This document shows positions 35,983 through 43,528 of a stretch of 64,000 bases of DNA, one piece after another. The position numbers and the translations under genes were made by a program. How positions within the stretch are numbered: position 1 is the stretch's first letter; each line of letters begins with the position of its first letter. The notes below the pieces were generated by a model that saw only the letters and a list, made by a program, of their open reading frames with translations, was not told where the DNA came from and did not search any database. Origin of the DNA: Sphingomonas oligophenolica (GTDB lineage Bacteria > Pseudomonadota > Alphaproteobacteria > Sphingomonadales > Sphingomonadaceae); NCBI RefSeq assembly GCF_006438955.1, contig NZ_RCZK01000009.1, positions 33,732 through 97,731 of the forward strand, given 5' to 3'.

Positions 35983-36126
35983 ATGCAACGTGATCATCTC
36001 AAGAAAACCGGAATCGCCGCCGCGATCATGCTAATGCCGGGTGGCTTCATCCTCGGCGCGACGATCGCCGCGCGCTATTGGCGCGCCAGGCGCGCGGCGG
36101 CGGCATCAGCGGAATCGCACGACTGA
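35983..36126 (+). CDS. very small membrane protein
   Basis: The 47-codon frame starts [20 protein letters not shown], continues with a single hydrophobic helix ([13 protein letters not shown]) and ends in an Arg/Ala-rich tail. The codon pattern fits the genome and it is divergent from pccB, but no strong Shine-Dalgarno sequence is visible. It is plausible as a single-pass membrane peptide; the function is unknown. Confidence 0.5.
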   Translation: MQRDHLKKTGIAAAIMLMPGGFILGATIAARYWRARRAAAASAESHD

Positions 36127-36164
36127 CCACACCGCGCGGAGCGTCTGATGACGTTCACCTAATG

Positions 36165-36197
36165 CCGTTCGTGCTGAGCTTGTCGAAGCACGGTGAG
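36165..36197. repeat. REP half-element
   Basis: CCGTTCGTGCTGAGCTTGTC followed by GAAGCACGGTGAG, a single arm of the REP family found at 16564 and 45106. It lies at the left edge of the gene-free region 36127-37079. Confidence 0.8.
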
Positions 36198-36285
36198 ACC
36201 CAGGCCAGCAGGTGCTCAAGCTCACGTCATCATGCTCTAGCGCACCCCGAGCTAAGCCGCCGCACACACAAAAAGCCGCACACAC

Positions 36286-36317
36286 AAAAAAGGGGGCCGG
36301 CATTGCTGCCGACCCCC
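36286..36317 (-). terminator. strong intrinsic terminator on the minus strand
   Basis: Read on the minus strand, GGGGGTCGGCA (36317-36307) pairs with TGCCGGCCCCC (36302-36292) around GCAA, with one G-U pair, followed by TTTTTT. A 16-base segment containing a second T-run follows. On the plus strand the wobble pair becomes a mismatch and there is no T-run, so the orientation is clear. No minus-strand gene that it could serve is recognisable. Confidence 0.8.
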
Positions 36318-36900
36318 CTGTCGCCGCGCCGTGATCCGCTTGCCATCGTCGCCGAAGCGTCGATCGCCGCGCCGTCCGGTTTCGGCGGCAGACTCCCCCT
36401 GTGCCGCGAGGACACAGGCTTCGCCTTTCGGTCCCCGGGGGCGATCGGGACATCGCCCGAAGACGTCGTCCGTCATGCACCCCGGCGGCCTGCTCGATTG
36501 CTGTCGCGCCCGAAGGCACATCGCGTCGGCATCCTGCCCGAAGGCATTCGTCCGCCGCCATCGTCCCCGAAGACACCGGCAGCAATGTCGCTGGTGGTCG
36601 CATCCCTCACCCGCCGCTTGTCCGCTCTTGCGAGCCGACCGCGCGCCTGCGCCGATCATCGACCGACATCATCGTCCAAGCACCGCCGAGGCGGCCTCCA
36701 GCCGATCATGTTCGATGGTCCGTCGCCGGTTCCGCCGACCCGTCGCCGCTGCTTGCACAGCGCGCCGGAATCATTGGTCGCGAGCTTCGACCCATCTTCC
36801 CGTTTCCGCTTGGCTCCCCCTTGCGGTGGCACCGCCCGAAATCGGGTACAAGTCGCTGATTTCGCTTTGGTTTCCCGCCGCTCCGTCGTCGCCTTGTAAG
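36286..36900 (-). ncRNA. candidate structured non-coding RNA
   Basis: The stretch between the terminator and about 36900 has no convincing coding frame on either strand, yet the minus strand contains five hairpins closed by a TTCG loop: 36574-36563, 36546-36535 (TGCC-TTCG-GGCA), 36519-36506 (GTGCC-TTCG-GGCGC), 36465-36454 and 36359-36350. The series ends in the terminator at 36317-36286. This looks like a structured RNA of up to about 600 bases. I could not match it to RNase P RNA, tmRNA, SRP RNA or 6S RNA. The 5' end and promoter are not defined. Confidence 0.45.
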
Positions 36901-36955
36901 ACAGAAGGTGTCATGGAAACCGAGTCGCGCAAACCGAATAATCACCGCCCGTCCC

Positions 36956-36982
36956 TGTGGATACCGTGGATAACGTGGATGC
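36956..36982. other. three tandem DnaA-box-like 9-mers
   Basis: TGTGGATAC, CGTGGATAA and CGTGGATGC follow each other directly. The DnaA-box consensus in this orientation is TGTGNATAA; the first two copies each have one mismatch. They lie in the gene-free region upstream of the glycine-zipper gene. They could bind DnaA or be a regulator's tandem site; no full origin is evident. Confidence 0.45.
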
Positions 36983-36991
36983 ATATTGCGA

Positions 36992-37020
36992 CATGAACGC
37001 GACGTTGTTTCAGGTTCATG
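36992..37020. promoter_or_regulatory. dyad element upstream of a glycine-zipper gene, copy 1
   Basis: CATGAAC (36992-36998) and GTTCATG (37014-37020) enclose GCGACGTTGTTTCAG. A nearly identical element lies at 37954-37980, 57 bases before the other glycine-zipper gene; this one lies 60 bases before its gene. The shared sequence and spacing point to a common transcription factor or promoter. Confidence 0.6.
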
Positions 37021-37079
37021 AAACCGCCCCAGGCAACCCGCGTTGACCTTGCATCACCAAATCAGAACGGGAGTAACAC

Positions 37080-37385
37080 ATGCGTAAATTGATGCTCGCC
37101 CTGGGATGTACCGCGATGGTCGTCCCCTCGATGGTCCTGCCGGTGTCGTCTGCGGATGCGCAGCGGCGCTACAAATATCGCGAATTCAAGGATCGCAACG
37201 GCCATTGGCGGTGCAAGAAGCCCGATGGTACGACCGGGACGATCATCGGCGGCGTCGCCGGTGCGCTGGTCGGGCGGACGATCGATACCCGCGGCGACCG
37301 CACGATCGGCACGCTGGGCGGCGCGGTCGCTGGCGCGCTGGCAGGTCGCGCGATCGAGAAGAGCGGTTCGAAAAGCTGCCGCTGA
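37080..37385 (+). CDS. glycine-zipper 2TM-domain protein
   Basis: The 101-residue protein has a signal peptide (LMLALGCTAMVVPSMVLPVS, then SADAQ), a basic aromatic segment ending in HWRCKKPDGTTGTI, and a glycine-zipper region (IIGGVAGALVGRTID, IGTLGGAVAGALAGRAIE) ending in SKSCR. Such proteins sit in the envelope and are often stress-induced. It shares domain order and an upstream element with the gene at 38037. A terminator follows. Confidence 0.88.
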   Translation: MRKLMLALGCTAMVVPSMVLPVSSADAQRRYKYREFKDRNGHWRCKKPDGTTGTIIGGVAGALVGRTIDTRGDRTIGTLGGAVAGALAGRAIEKSGSKSCR

Positions 37386-37403
37386 TCCGACCGTCCGATC
37401 CGA

Positions 37404-37440
37404 AGGGGCGTCGCGACCACCGGTCGTGGCGCCCTTTTTT
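37404..37440 (+). terminator. terminator after the glycine-zipper gene
   Basis: An imperfect GC-rich stem (AGGGGCG and CGACC on the left, GGTCG and CGCCCT on the right) is followed by TTTTTT at 37435-37440, about 20 bases after the stop codon. Confidence 0.85.
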
Positions 37441-37512
37441 CGTCGTCGATGCAACGCCGCCCCGGCGCGCTCGTTGGATCGTCGAACGCATCCCCGATAT
37501 GGAGAATAGATC

Positions 37513-37938
37513 ATGGTAACCCGCAGCGCTTCGGCGACCTACGACGGCCTCGGCAAGGACGGCAAAGGCCACATCTCGACCCAGTCGGGCGTCCTCAGCG
37601 ACAGCCCCTACGGCTTCAATACCCGGTTCGAGAACGGACCCGGCACCAACCCCGAGGAACTGATCGCCGCCGCGCACGCAGGCTGTTTCACGATGGCGCT
37701 CAGCTTCGCGCTCGCCAAGGCGGGTCATGATCAGGGCAGTTTGAAGACCGACGCCAACGTCAGTCTCGACAAGGACGGCGATGGCTTCACGATCACCAAA
37801 TCGGCGTTGACGCTGACCGGCAAGGTCGATGGCATGGAGCGCGCCGAATTCGAGACCATCGCCGCCGACGCCAAGGTGAACTGCCCGGTCTCGAAGCTGC
37901 TCGATACCGAGATCACGCTCGACATCAATTTCGGGTAA
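37513..37938 (+). CDS. osmC: OsmC family peroxiredoxin
   Basis: The 141-residue protein is of the OsmC type, which reduces organic hydroperoxides with two cysteines. They are in [18 protein letters not shown] and [15 protein letters not shown], and the N-terminal [15 protein letters not shown] pattern also fits. GGAGAATAG precedes the ATG. It lies between two glycine-zipper genes, which suggests an envelope or oxidative stress cluster. Confidence 0.95.
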   Translation: MVTRSASATYDGLGKDGKGHISTQSGVLSDSPYGFNTRFENGPGTNPEELIAAAHAGCFTMALSFALAKAGHDQGSLKTDANVSLDKDGDGFTITKSALTLTGKVDGMERAEFETIAADAKVNCPVSKLLDTEITLDINFG

Positions 37939-37953
37939 CGACCTTGCGGGGAC

Positions 37954-37980
37954 GTGAACCGGACGTAGTTTCCGGTTCAC
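37954..37980. promoter_or_regulatory. dyad element upstream of a glycine-zipper gene, copy 2
   Basis: GTGAACCGGA (37954-37963) and TCCGGTTCAC (37971-37980) are a perfect 10-bp inverted repeat; the core GACGTAGTTTC matches GACGTTGTTTC of copy 1. GCAACCCGCG follows both copies. It could also fold as an osmC 3' hairpin, but it lacks a T-run. Confidence 0.6.
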
Positions 37981-38036
37981 GCAACCCGCGGCGCTCCCCG
38001 TCCGTTTATTAAGTAACGAACCAAGGAGAGTTTCCC

Positions 38037-38615
38037 ATGCGTACCGCCTTTCTGACCGCCGCGCTGGCCGCGGTCACCATCACTGCCGTACCGGTTGCCG
38101 CGCAATCGACCTATCGTGGTGCGAACCAGGAATATCGCGGCGAAATCCGCGACGCTCAACGCGATTATCGCCACGACGTGCGCCACGCCGATTCGCGCAA
38201 GGATGTTCGCAAGGCGCGCAAGGAATACCGCCACGAGGTCCGCGATGCGCGCAAGGACCGTCGCAAGGACAACCGTGAGGTCGCACGGGATTATCGGTCG
38301 TACCGCAATTACGACTATAACCGGCCGCAGCCCGGCCAGCGGGGCTATGACGCCAGCCGCTATTATCGTGACGGGCGCTATTACCAGACGCGCCGACTGA
38401 GCCGGAACGACCGGATCTATCGTGGCCAGAACGGGCGCTATTACTGCCGCCGCAGCGATGGCACTACCGGGCTGATCGTCGGCGGCATCGCAGGCGGCGC
38501 GCTCGGCAACATCATCGCGGGCGGCGGTTCGGGGCTGCTCGGTACGCTGCTCGGCGCGGGCGGTGGCGCGCTGCTCGGTCGCTCGATCGACCGCGGTCAG
38601 GTCACCTGCCGCTAA
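38037..38615 (+). CDS. RcnB/glycine-zipper envelope protein
   Basis: The 192-residue protein has a signal peptide (FLTAALAAVTITAVPVAAQ). A highly charged region follows in which YR-H/D-V/E-R-DA-R-K units repeat (residues 25-85), then a Tyr/Arg-rich segment (YYRDGRYYQTRRLSRNDRIY), then CRRSDGTTGLIVGGIAGGAL and a long glycine zipper ending in QVTCR. The charged part would form a helix in the periplasm and the zipper would insert in a membrane. The function is unknown; the upstream element suggests coregulation with 37080. Confidence 0.85.
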   Translation: MRTAFLTAALAAVTITAVPVAAQSTYRGANQEYRGEIRDAQRDYRHDVRHADSRKDVRKARKEYRHEVRDARKDRRKDNREVARDYRSYRNYDYNRPQPGQRGYDASRYYRDGRYYQTRRLSRNDRIYRGQNGRYYCRRSDGTTGLIVGGIAGGALGNIIAGGGSGLLGTLLGAGGGALLGRSIDRGQVTCR

Positions 38616-38644
38616 GCATCGGTGACCGCGAACAGACCTGGAAC

Positions 38645-38760
38645 GTTGGCCCTGAGCCTACCGGGTTCCCATGAAAGTAGTACTGTCATGGGGCCCGGTC
38701 GAAGGGCCTAAGTCGAAGGGCCTGAGACTCACCCTGCTTCGACAAGCTCAGCACGAACGG
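38645..38760. repeat. REP element with nested palindrome, copy A
   Basis: The REP arms (GGCCCTGAGCC on the left; GACAAGCTCAGCACGAACGG on the right) are interrupted at 38661-38698 by an insert with ends CCGGG and CCCGG and a core palindrome CCCATGAAAGTA, G, TACTGTCATGGG. A GTCGAAGGGCCT unit is also duplicated. It occupies the gap after the RcnB-like gene. Confidence 0.85.
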
Positions 38761-38844
38761 TTTAAGCGAAGGATATCGCGCTCGAGGCAGCGATGCGTCA
38801 ATCAGGGCTCGGCGGAACGCCGCCGGGCCCTCATTTCGTTTGGA

Positions 38845-39063
38845 TCAGAAGATGCCCCCGCCGAGGCTCAGGCGGATCGCGAAGATCACGATCAGCACCA
38901 GATTGAGGTTGCGCCCCGATTTGGCGGTCGACACCGCGCCGATCGCCGCGCCGACGATGCCGATCGGGATCACGAGCCAGTTCATCCACCCGAGGAACGG
39001 CACGAAGGCGACCAGGCCGAGCACCAAGGTGACGAGGCCGATGAGGATGGACAGGATGTTCAT
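38845..39063 (-). CDS. small two- to three-helix membrane protein
   Basis: The 72-residue protein is almost entirely hydrophobic (ILSILIGLVTLVLGLVAFVP, WLVIPIGIVGAAIGAVS, LVLIVIFAIRLSLGGGIF). It has the length and codon pattern of a real gene and starts with ATG 39063. The family is not recognised; it resembles small uncharacterised membrane proteins common in this group. Confidence 0.75.
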   Translation of the reverse strand: MNILSILIGLVTLVLGLVAFVPFLGWMNWLVIPIGIVGAAIGAVSTAKSGRNLNLVLIVIFAIRLSLGGGIF

Positions 39064-39174
39064 GCCAGCGAAGATGGTGGTAGTGTTTCACCGATGCAAG
39101 ACACCGCGATATGGGCGGTGGCCCGTCGTGCGATCGACGATGCTTCCTTAACGCTTCGCGGGTATGTCGGGGGC

Positions 39175-39918
39175 GTGACCTATTCCGCCCGCGCCTCGCT
39201 CACCAGCGCCCTGCTGCTCGTCGCCCTGCCGCTCGCGCTCGTCGCGTGCGGCAAGAAGCCCGCCGACCAGACCGATCTCGATCGGCTCGACAACGAGCTG
39301 ACCGCGGCCAATCAGAGCGATCCCGCGATGACCGCCGCGGTGCGCGGCCAGATCATGGTCGACCCCGGCCTTACGCAAAGTTCGAACGAGAAATCGATCC
39401 GCCCGCCGAGCCGCCCCGATCCCAACGCGATCCCCCCCGACGGGATCGGCGCCAAGCCCGACGGGGTCGATCCGGCAACGCTGAAACCCGCGCCCGCCGC
39501 ACGCGACTGCCCCGATTGCCGTGCCGCCGCGGGCGCGCTGACGCTGGGCGAGCTGGCGAAGCGACAGAAGAACGCCTCGATCGCGCATTGCGCGGGTCAG
39601 CTCGGCTATTCGGCGACGTGGGCGGCGCGGTTACCCGCCGACGTACCGCTCTATCCCGACGCGCGAGTCGCCGAGGCGGCGGGCGCACAGCCATGCGGGT
39701 TGCGCGTCGTCAGCTTCGCGACCGCGGCCCCGGTGACCCGCGTGATCGACTGGTATTACACCAAGACCCATAACGCCGGGTACGCCGCCGAGCATCAACG
39801 CGACGGCGCGCAACATGTCCTGGGCGGCACGCGCGGCGACGCCGCTTATGTCATCTACGTCTCGCCGCGCGCGGGCGGCGGCAGCGACGTCGATCTGGTG
39901 ACCAACCAGGGAAGCTGA
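39175..39918 (+). CDS. putative lipoprotein
   Basis: With the GTG start at 39175 the 247-residue protein begins MTYSARASLTSALLLVALPL and a lipobox ALVAC, a clear lipoprotein signal. An earlier ATG at 39094 would bury the signal. The mature part has a disordered, Pro-rich stretch (residues 70-105), a CPDCR motif, and a C-terminal folded domain (DVPLYPDARVAEAAG, RVIDWYYTKTHNAGY, AYVIYVSPRAGG). The function is unknown. Confidence 0.78.
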   Translation: MTYSARASLTSALLLVALPLALVACGKKPADQTDLDRLDNELTAANQSDPAMTAAVRGQIMVDPGLTQSSNEKSIRPPSRPDPNAIPPDGIGAKPDGVDPATLKPAPAARDCPDCRAAAGALTLGELAKRQKNASIAHCAGQLGYSATWAARLPADVPLYPDARVAEAAGAQPCGLRVVSFATAAPVTRVIDWYYTKTHNAGYAAEHQRDGAQHVLGGTRGDAAYVIYVSPRAGGGSDVDLVTNQGS

Positions 39919-39981
39919 CGACGCGTCGCCTGCTCCAACAACGCGCGTGACCTTGACGCCTGCGCGCTCTAAAGCGCCGCC

Positions 39982-40353
39982 ATGCCTCTTTTTCTCGTCA
40001 TGGCCGGTGGCGCCCTCGGTGCCGGCGCGCGTCACCTCGTCGGGCGCGCGACGCTGGCGTGGCTTGGCGTCGGCTTTCCGTACGGCACGCTGACCGTCAA
40101 CATCCTCGGCGGGCTCTTCATGGGCCTGCTCGTCGGCATCCTCGCGCGCACCGGCGCGACGGAGGGCTGGCGGCTGTTCGTCGGGGTCGGCGTGCTCGGC
40201 GGGTTCACGACCTTTTCGTCCTTCTCGCTCGACGTGGTCAATCTGTACGAGCGCGGCGCGGTCGCGGTGGCGCTCGGCTATGTGCTCGTGTCGGTCGTCG
40301 CCTCGATCGTCGCGCTGGTCGCGGGGCTGTCGCTGGTGAGGGCGGTGGCATGA
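39982..40353 (+). CDS. crcB: fluoride ion exporter
   Basis: The 123-residue, four-helix protein is CrcB/Fluc, a dimeric fluoride channel. GTLTVNILGGLFMGLLVG and LGGFTTFSSFSLD contain the conserved asparagine and the phenylalanine/serine track that lines the pore. I looked for a fluoride riboswitch in the 63 bases upstream and saw none. The stop overlaps the next ATG (ATGA). Confidence 0.95.
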   Translation: MPLFLVMAGGALGAGARHLVGRATLAWLGVGFPYGTLTVNILGGLFMGLLVGILARTGATEGWRLFVGVGVLGGFTTFSSFSLDVVNLYERGAVAVALGYVLVSVVASIVALVAGLSLVRAVA

Positions 40354-41486
40354 GCGACACACCCGCCGACAAGAACGACCAGAAAGACAGGGGCGTGCGC
40401 GAATTCAACGTCGGGTTCGACGATGACGGCATCCGGCTCGACCGCTGGTTCAAGCGCCATCAGCCCGAGACGAGCTTCACCACCGTCGCCAAATGGGCGC
40501 GGACCGGGCAGCTCCGGATCGACGGCGCACGCGCGACGCCGGGCGATCGGATCGTTGCGGGCCAGGTACTGCGCGTGCCGCCCCCCGAAGCCGTCAGGAG
40601 CGACGAGAAGCCCAAGCGCGAACGCGCGCCGCTGGCCGACGACCAGATCGCGTTCGCGCGCGACCTGGTAATCCACAAGGATCTCCAGGCGCTCATCCTC
40701 AACAAGCCCCCGGGCCTCGCAACGCAGGGCGGGACCAAGACCCACGAGCATGTCGACGGCCTGCTCGACGCGCTTCAGTACGACGCAGAGGGTCGCCCCA
40801 AGCTCGTCCACCGGCTCGACAAGGATACCAGCGGCGCGCTGCTCGTCGCGCGCACCAGCCGCGCCGCCGCGTTCTTCGCCAAGGCATTTTCGGGCCGCAC
40901 CGCGCGGAAAGTCTATTGGGCGCTGATCGTCGACGTGCCGAGCATCGACGACGGCATGATCGAATTGCCGATCGGCAAACAGCCCGGCACCGGCGGCGAA
41001 AAGATGCACGTCGACGAGGAGAACGGCTCGCCCGCGCGCACCCGCTATCGCGTCATCGAACGCGCGGGCAATCGCGCCGCCTGGGTCGAATTGCAGCCCT
41101 TCACCGGGCGCACCCACCAGCTGCGGGTCCACATGGCCGCGATCGGCCATCCGATTGTGGGCGACGGCAAATACGGCGGCGCGGCGGCGTTCCTGACCGG
41201 CGGGATCAGCCGCAAGATGCATCTCCACGCGCGCCGCATCCGCATCGACCATCCCGATGGCGGATCGATCGACCAGACCGCCGATCTGCCAACCCATTTC
41301 GCCGAAAGCCTTGTCCAGCTGGGCTTCGACCAGGCGCTCGGCGACGCGCTGACGCTCGATGAAAAGACCCCGCCCTCCAAGACCCAGCTCAAGCAACGCG
41401 CCAAGGCGCATTCGAAGGGCATCCGCAAGGAACGCCGCGGCGAACGCCGCGGGCGCGGCACCCGCGAGAAGGATGCCAAGCGCTAG
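40350..41486 (+). CDS. rluC: RluC-type 23S rRNA pseudouridine synthase
   Basis: The 378-residue protein has an N-terminal S4 RNA-binding domain (IRLDRWFKRHQPE) and a catalytic RluA-family domain with VHRLDKDTSGALLVA, in which the aspartate is the active-site residue, and PFTGRTHQLRVHMAAIGHPI. The basic C-terminal tail (RKERRGERRGRGTREKDAKR) is a likely RNA-binding extension. It is coupled to crcB by a four-base overlap. Confidence 0.92.
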   Translation: MSDTPADKNDQKDRGVREFNVGFDDDGIRLDRWFKRHQPETSFTTVAKWARTGQLRIDGARATPGDRIVAGQVLRVPPPEAVRSDEKPKRERAPLADDQIAFARDLVIHKDLQALILNKPPGLATQGGTKTHEHVDGLLDALQYDAEGRPKLVHRLDKDTSGALLVARTSRAAAFFAKAFSGRTARKVYWALIVDVPSIDDGMIELPIGKQPGTGGEKMHVDEENGSPARTRYRVIERAGNRAAWVELQPFTGRTHQLRVHMAAIGHPIVGDGKYGGAAAFLTGGISRKMHLHARRIRIDHPDGGSIDQTADLPTHFAESLVQLGFDQALGDALTLDEKTPPSKTQLKQRAKAHSKGIRKERRGERRGRGTREKDAKR

Positions 41487-41527
41487 AACGCGCTGACTTT
41501 ACCTAGCCCATGTGAATCGATCGCGCT

Positions 41528-43030
41528 CTACCGCGCGGCGAGCTGCTTGATCGAGGCGTCATCGCGGCGATACGGATCGGCGGCGTAGGCGACTCCGTCG
41601 TCGGTGGGCAGCGCGGTGAAATACAGCAGATAGATCGGCACCGGGCGCAGCAGTGCGAGCACCTGTTCGGGGTCCGACGAGCGCGCGTGGAGCGTCTTAC
41701 CGACCAGCCAACGCCCCAGCCGCGGCGCATCCTCGAGCCGGACGCAGCCATTGCTGAAATGGCGATCGTCCTTCGCGAACAGCGCGCGGTTGGGGGTGTC
41801 ATGGAGGTAAATGCCATCGTCGTTGGGGAACTGGTATTTCACCGTCCCCATCGAATTGCCGTTCCCCGGCAGCTCACGCACCCGCACCTCGAGCTCGCCC
41901 GCCGCGACCTTGCGCCAGTCGACCGAGCGCGCCTCGATCACCCGCGCATCGGCGCTCCAATCCGACAGCAATTCGTAGCCGAGCGACGACAGCGACGCGC
42001 CCGAGACGACCTTGGGCGCGATGTTCTTGCGCACCAGGCTGGTGGGGACGTTCCAATAGGGGTTGAGCGTCGCATAGCGGACCATCCCCGCCATCGTCGG
42101 GGTCGGGGTCGCGGGCGTGCCGACGATGACCTTCATCGTTCCCTGCTGCGCGCCGCCATCGACATACCACAGCCGCGCGGTCGCGGTGTCGACGACGATA
42201 TGCGGCGTCCACGGCCCCGGCAGCAGCCGCGCGCGCTCCAGGTTGAGCCGCAGCAGCCGGGTCCGCTCGGCGCCGACATTCGATACCGGCTCGGGCGCGG
42301 CGACACCCCCGCGCGGCATGCTGCGATAGGGCGCACCGAAGATCGACCTGTCCGATCGGTCGAGCTCGATCCGCGGCGGCGTGGCGGGATCATAGTCTCG
42401 AAGCGCGACGTGCGGCGCGATCCGTGGCGCGGCGAGATCGGGCTGCCCGGCGAGCGCGCGGCGCAGCCCGACGTAAAAAGGGCTCATCCATTCGAGCCCA
42501 CGGACATAGGCGGCGAGCGACGGCACGAGCGCGGCGCGGCGGAGCACGTCGAGCGCATCGGACTTGGCCGGTTCCAGCCCCGCGTCCACATAGCGCAAGT
42601 CGATGTGCGGACGCCGCATGTCGGACACGAGCGCGGCGAGCGCGGCGGACAGCGCGATATCGGCGCGTGCCATCGCCGCGGGGTTACCAGTTTGTGCCGC
42701 CGCTAGCTGTCGTCGCAAGCCAGACGGATCGTAGCGATCGGGGTCGAGCCCATCGACCGCGACGGTATCGACCAGGTCGACCAGCGCCGCCGCCTGGGGT
42801 GCGGGCAGCCCGTTCCGGCTCCACAGCGGCCAAAAGCCGCGTTGGCGATAGAACGGTTCGAGCGCGGCGGGCGCCGACGCGCGAATCGCCGCGGCGACCG
42901 CGCCATCGGCTGCCGCAGTCGAATCGGGTGCCTGCTGCGTCGCCGCGCTGGCCGTTACCGGCGACCATGTCACCAGCGCAACCGCCACAATCCACCCCGC
43001 GCGCCGGGCGAAACCCCGCGCGCGGGTCAC
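41528..43030 (-). CDS. L,D-transpeptidase (YcbB type)
   Basis: The 500-residue protein has a signal peptide (RRAGWIVAVALVTWSPVTAS), a scaffold and peptidoglycan-binding-like region, and a C-terminal catalytic domain with RHFSNGCVRLEDAPRLG, where the cysteine is the nucleophile. YcbB-type enzymes form 3-3 crosslinks in peptidoglycan and resist most beta-lactams except carbapenems. GTG 43030 directly follows the upstream lipoprotein stop and gives a good signal peptide; no ATG does. Confidence 0.88.
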   Translation of the reverse strand: MTRARGFARRAGWIVAVALVTWSPVTASAATQQAPDSTAAADGAVAAAIRASAPAALEPFYRQRGFWPLWSRNGLPAPQAAALVDLVDTVAVDGLDPDRYDPSGLRRQLAAAQTGNPAAMARADIALSAALAALVSDMRRPHIDLRYVDAGLEPAKSDALDVLRRAALVPSLAAYVRGLEWMSPFYVGLRRALAGQPDLAAPRIAPHVALRDYDPATPPRIELDRSDRSIFGAPYRSMPRGGVAAPEPVSNVGAERTRLLRLNLERARLLPGPWTPHIVVDTATARLWYVDGGAQQGTMKVIVGTPATPTPTMAGMVRYATLNPYWNVPTSLVRKNIAPKVVSGASLSSLGYELLSDWSADARVIEARSVDWRKVAAGELEVRVRELPGNGNSMGTVKYQFPNDDGIYLHDTPNRALFAKDDRHFSNGCVRLEDAPRLGRWLVGKTLHARSSDPEQVLALLRPVPIYLLYFTALPTDDGVAYAADPYRRDDASIKQLAAR

Positions 43031-43031
43031 C

Positions 43032-43322
43032 TCAGCCGCGCTCGCCGCGGCGGGTCGGTGGCGGGGGCGGCGGCGGTGGGCAATGCGGCCCCTGGATCGG
43101 GTGATAGGCACCGTCACTGGTGTAGAAGCCGTCGACAATCCCGTCGCCGTTGCGATCGGCGGCGATCGTGCCAGCGATCGCGCCCGGCCCGATCGGCGCG
43201 GCATAGCGCTCCATCGGCGGCGGCGGCGGCGGCGCGTCGTACATCCCGCCGTGATCATAGGTGTCGCAGCCCGCCAGCAGCACCGGCGCGAGGAGCAGTG
43301 CGCCCCACATTCCCTTGTTCAT
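43032..43322 (-). CDS. small lipoprotein with an EF-hand-like loop
   Basis: The 96-residue protein has a lipoprotein signal (MWGALLLAPVLLAGC). Two proline runs (DAPPPPPPMERY and CPPPPPPPPTRRGERG) flank DRNGDGIVDGFY, which fits a calcium-binding DxNxDGxxD loop. GGAGG seven bases before ATG 43322 decides the start. It ends one base before the transpeptidase start, so the two envelope proteins are probably made together. Confidence 0.8.
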   Translation of the reverse strand: MNKGMWGALLLAPVLLAGCDTYDHGGMYDAPPPPPPMERYAAPIGPGAIAGTIAADRNGDGIVDGFYTSDGAYHPIQGPHCPPPPPPPPTRRGERG

Positions 43323-43528
43323 CAACGTGCCTCCCATGTTCGCGACTCGCCAATCGCTCGACCGCGTTCGACCGACGCTACCATATCGCGCGCCGCCAAT
43401 GCGATACGCCGCGCAATTCCTTCCCGATCTGGGACAGCGTACCGTCCGGGCTGCCGTCGCGACACCGCCGTTTCCCTTCGCGCGCGCATCGCCTACGACC
43501 CGTACATGGTTCGTAGCGCCCTGCCCCG

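Noticed and set aside
36286..36900. RNase P RNA, tmRNA or 6S RNA
   Set aside because: I looked for their conserved sequence blocks (for example the GAGGAAAGTCC block of RNase P RNA, or a tmRNA tag-peptide frame) and did not see them on the minus strand.
36078..36996. Several overlapping open frames on both strands in the gene-free region
   Set aside because: They are Arg/Ser/Pro-rich, have no consistent codon-position bias and lack ribosome-binding sites. UUCG hairpins and a terminator explain the region better as non-coding.
37954..37980. Intrinsic terminator for osmC
   Set aside because: The hairpin is perfect but has no T-run, and the same sequence core occurs upstream of another gene where no terminator is needed. 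A regulatory role is favoured.
39919..39981. Possible fluoride riboswitch before crcB
   Set aside because: Only 63 bases separate the genes and I found no pseudoknot-like crcB-motif pattern.
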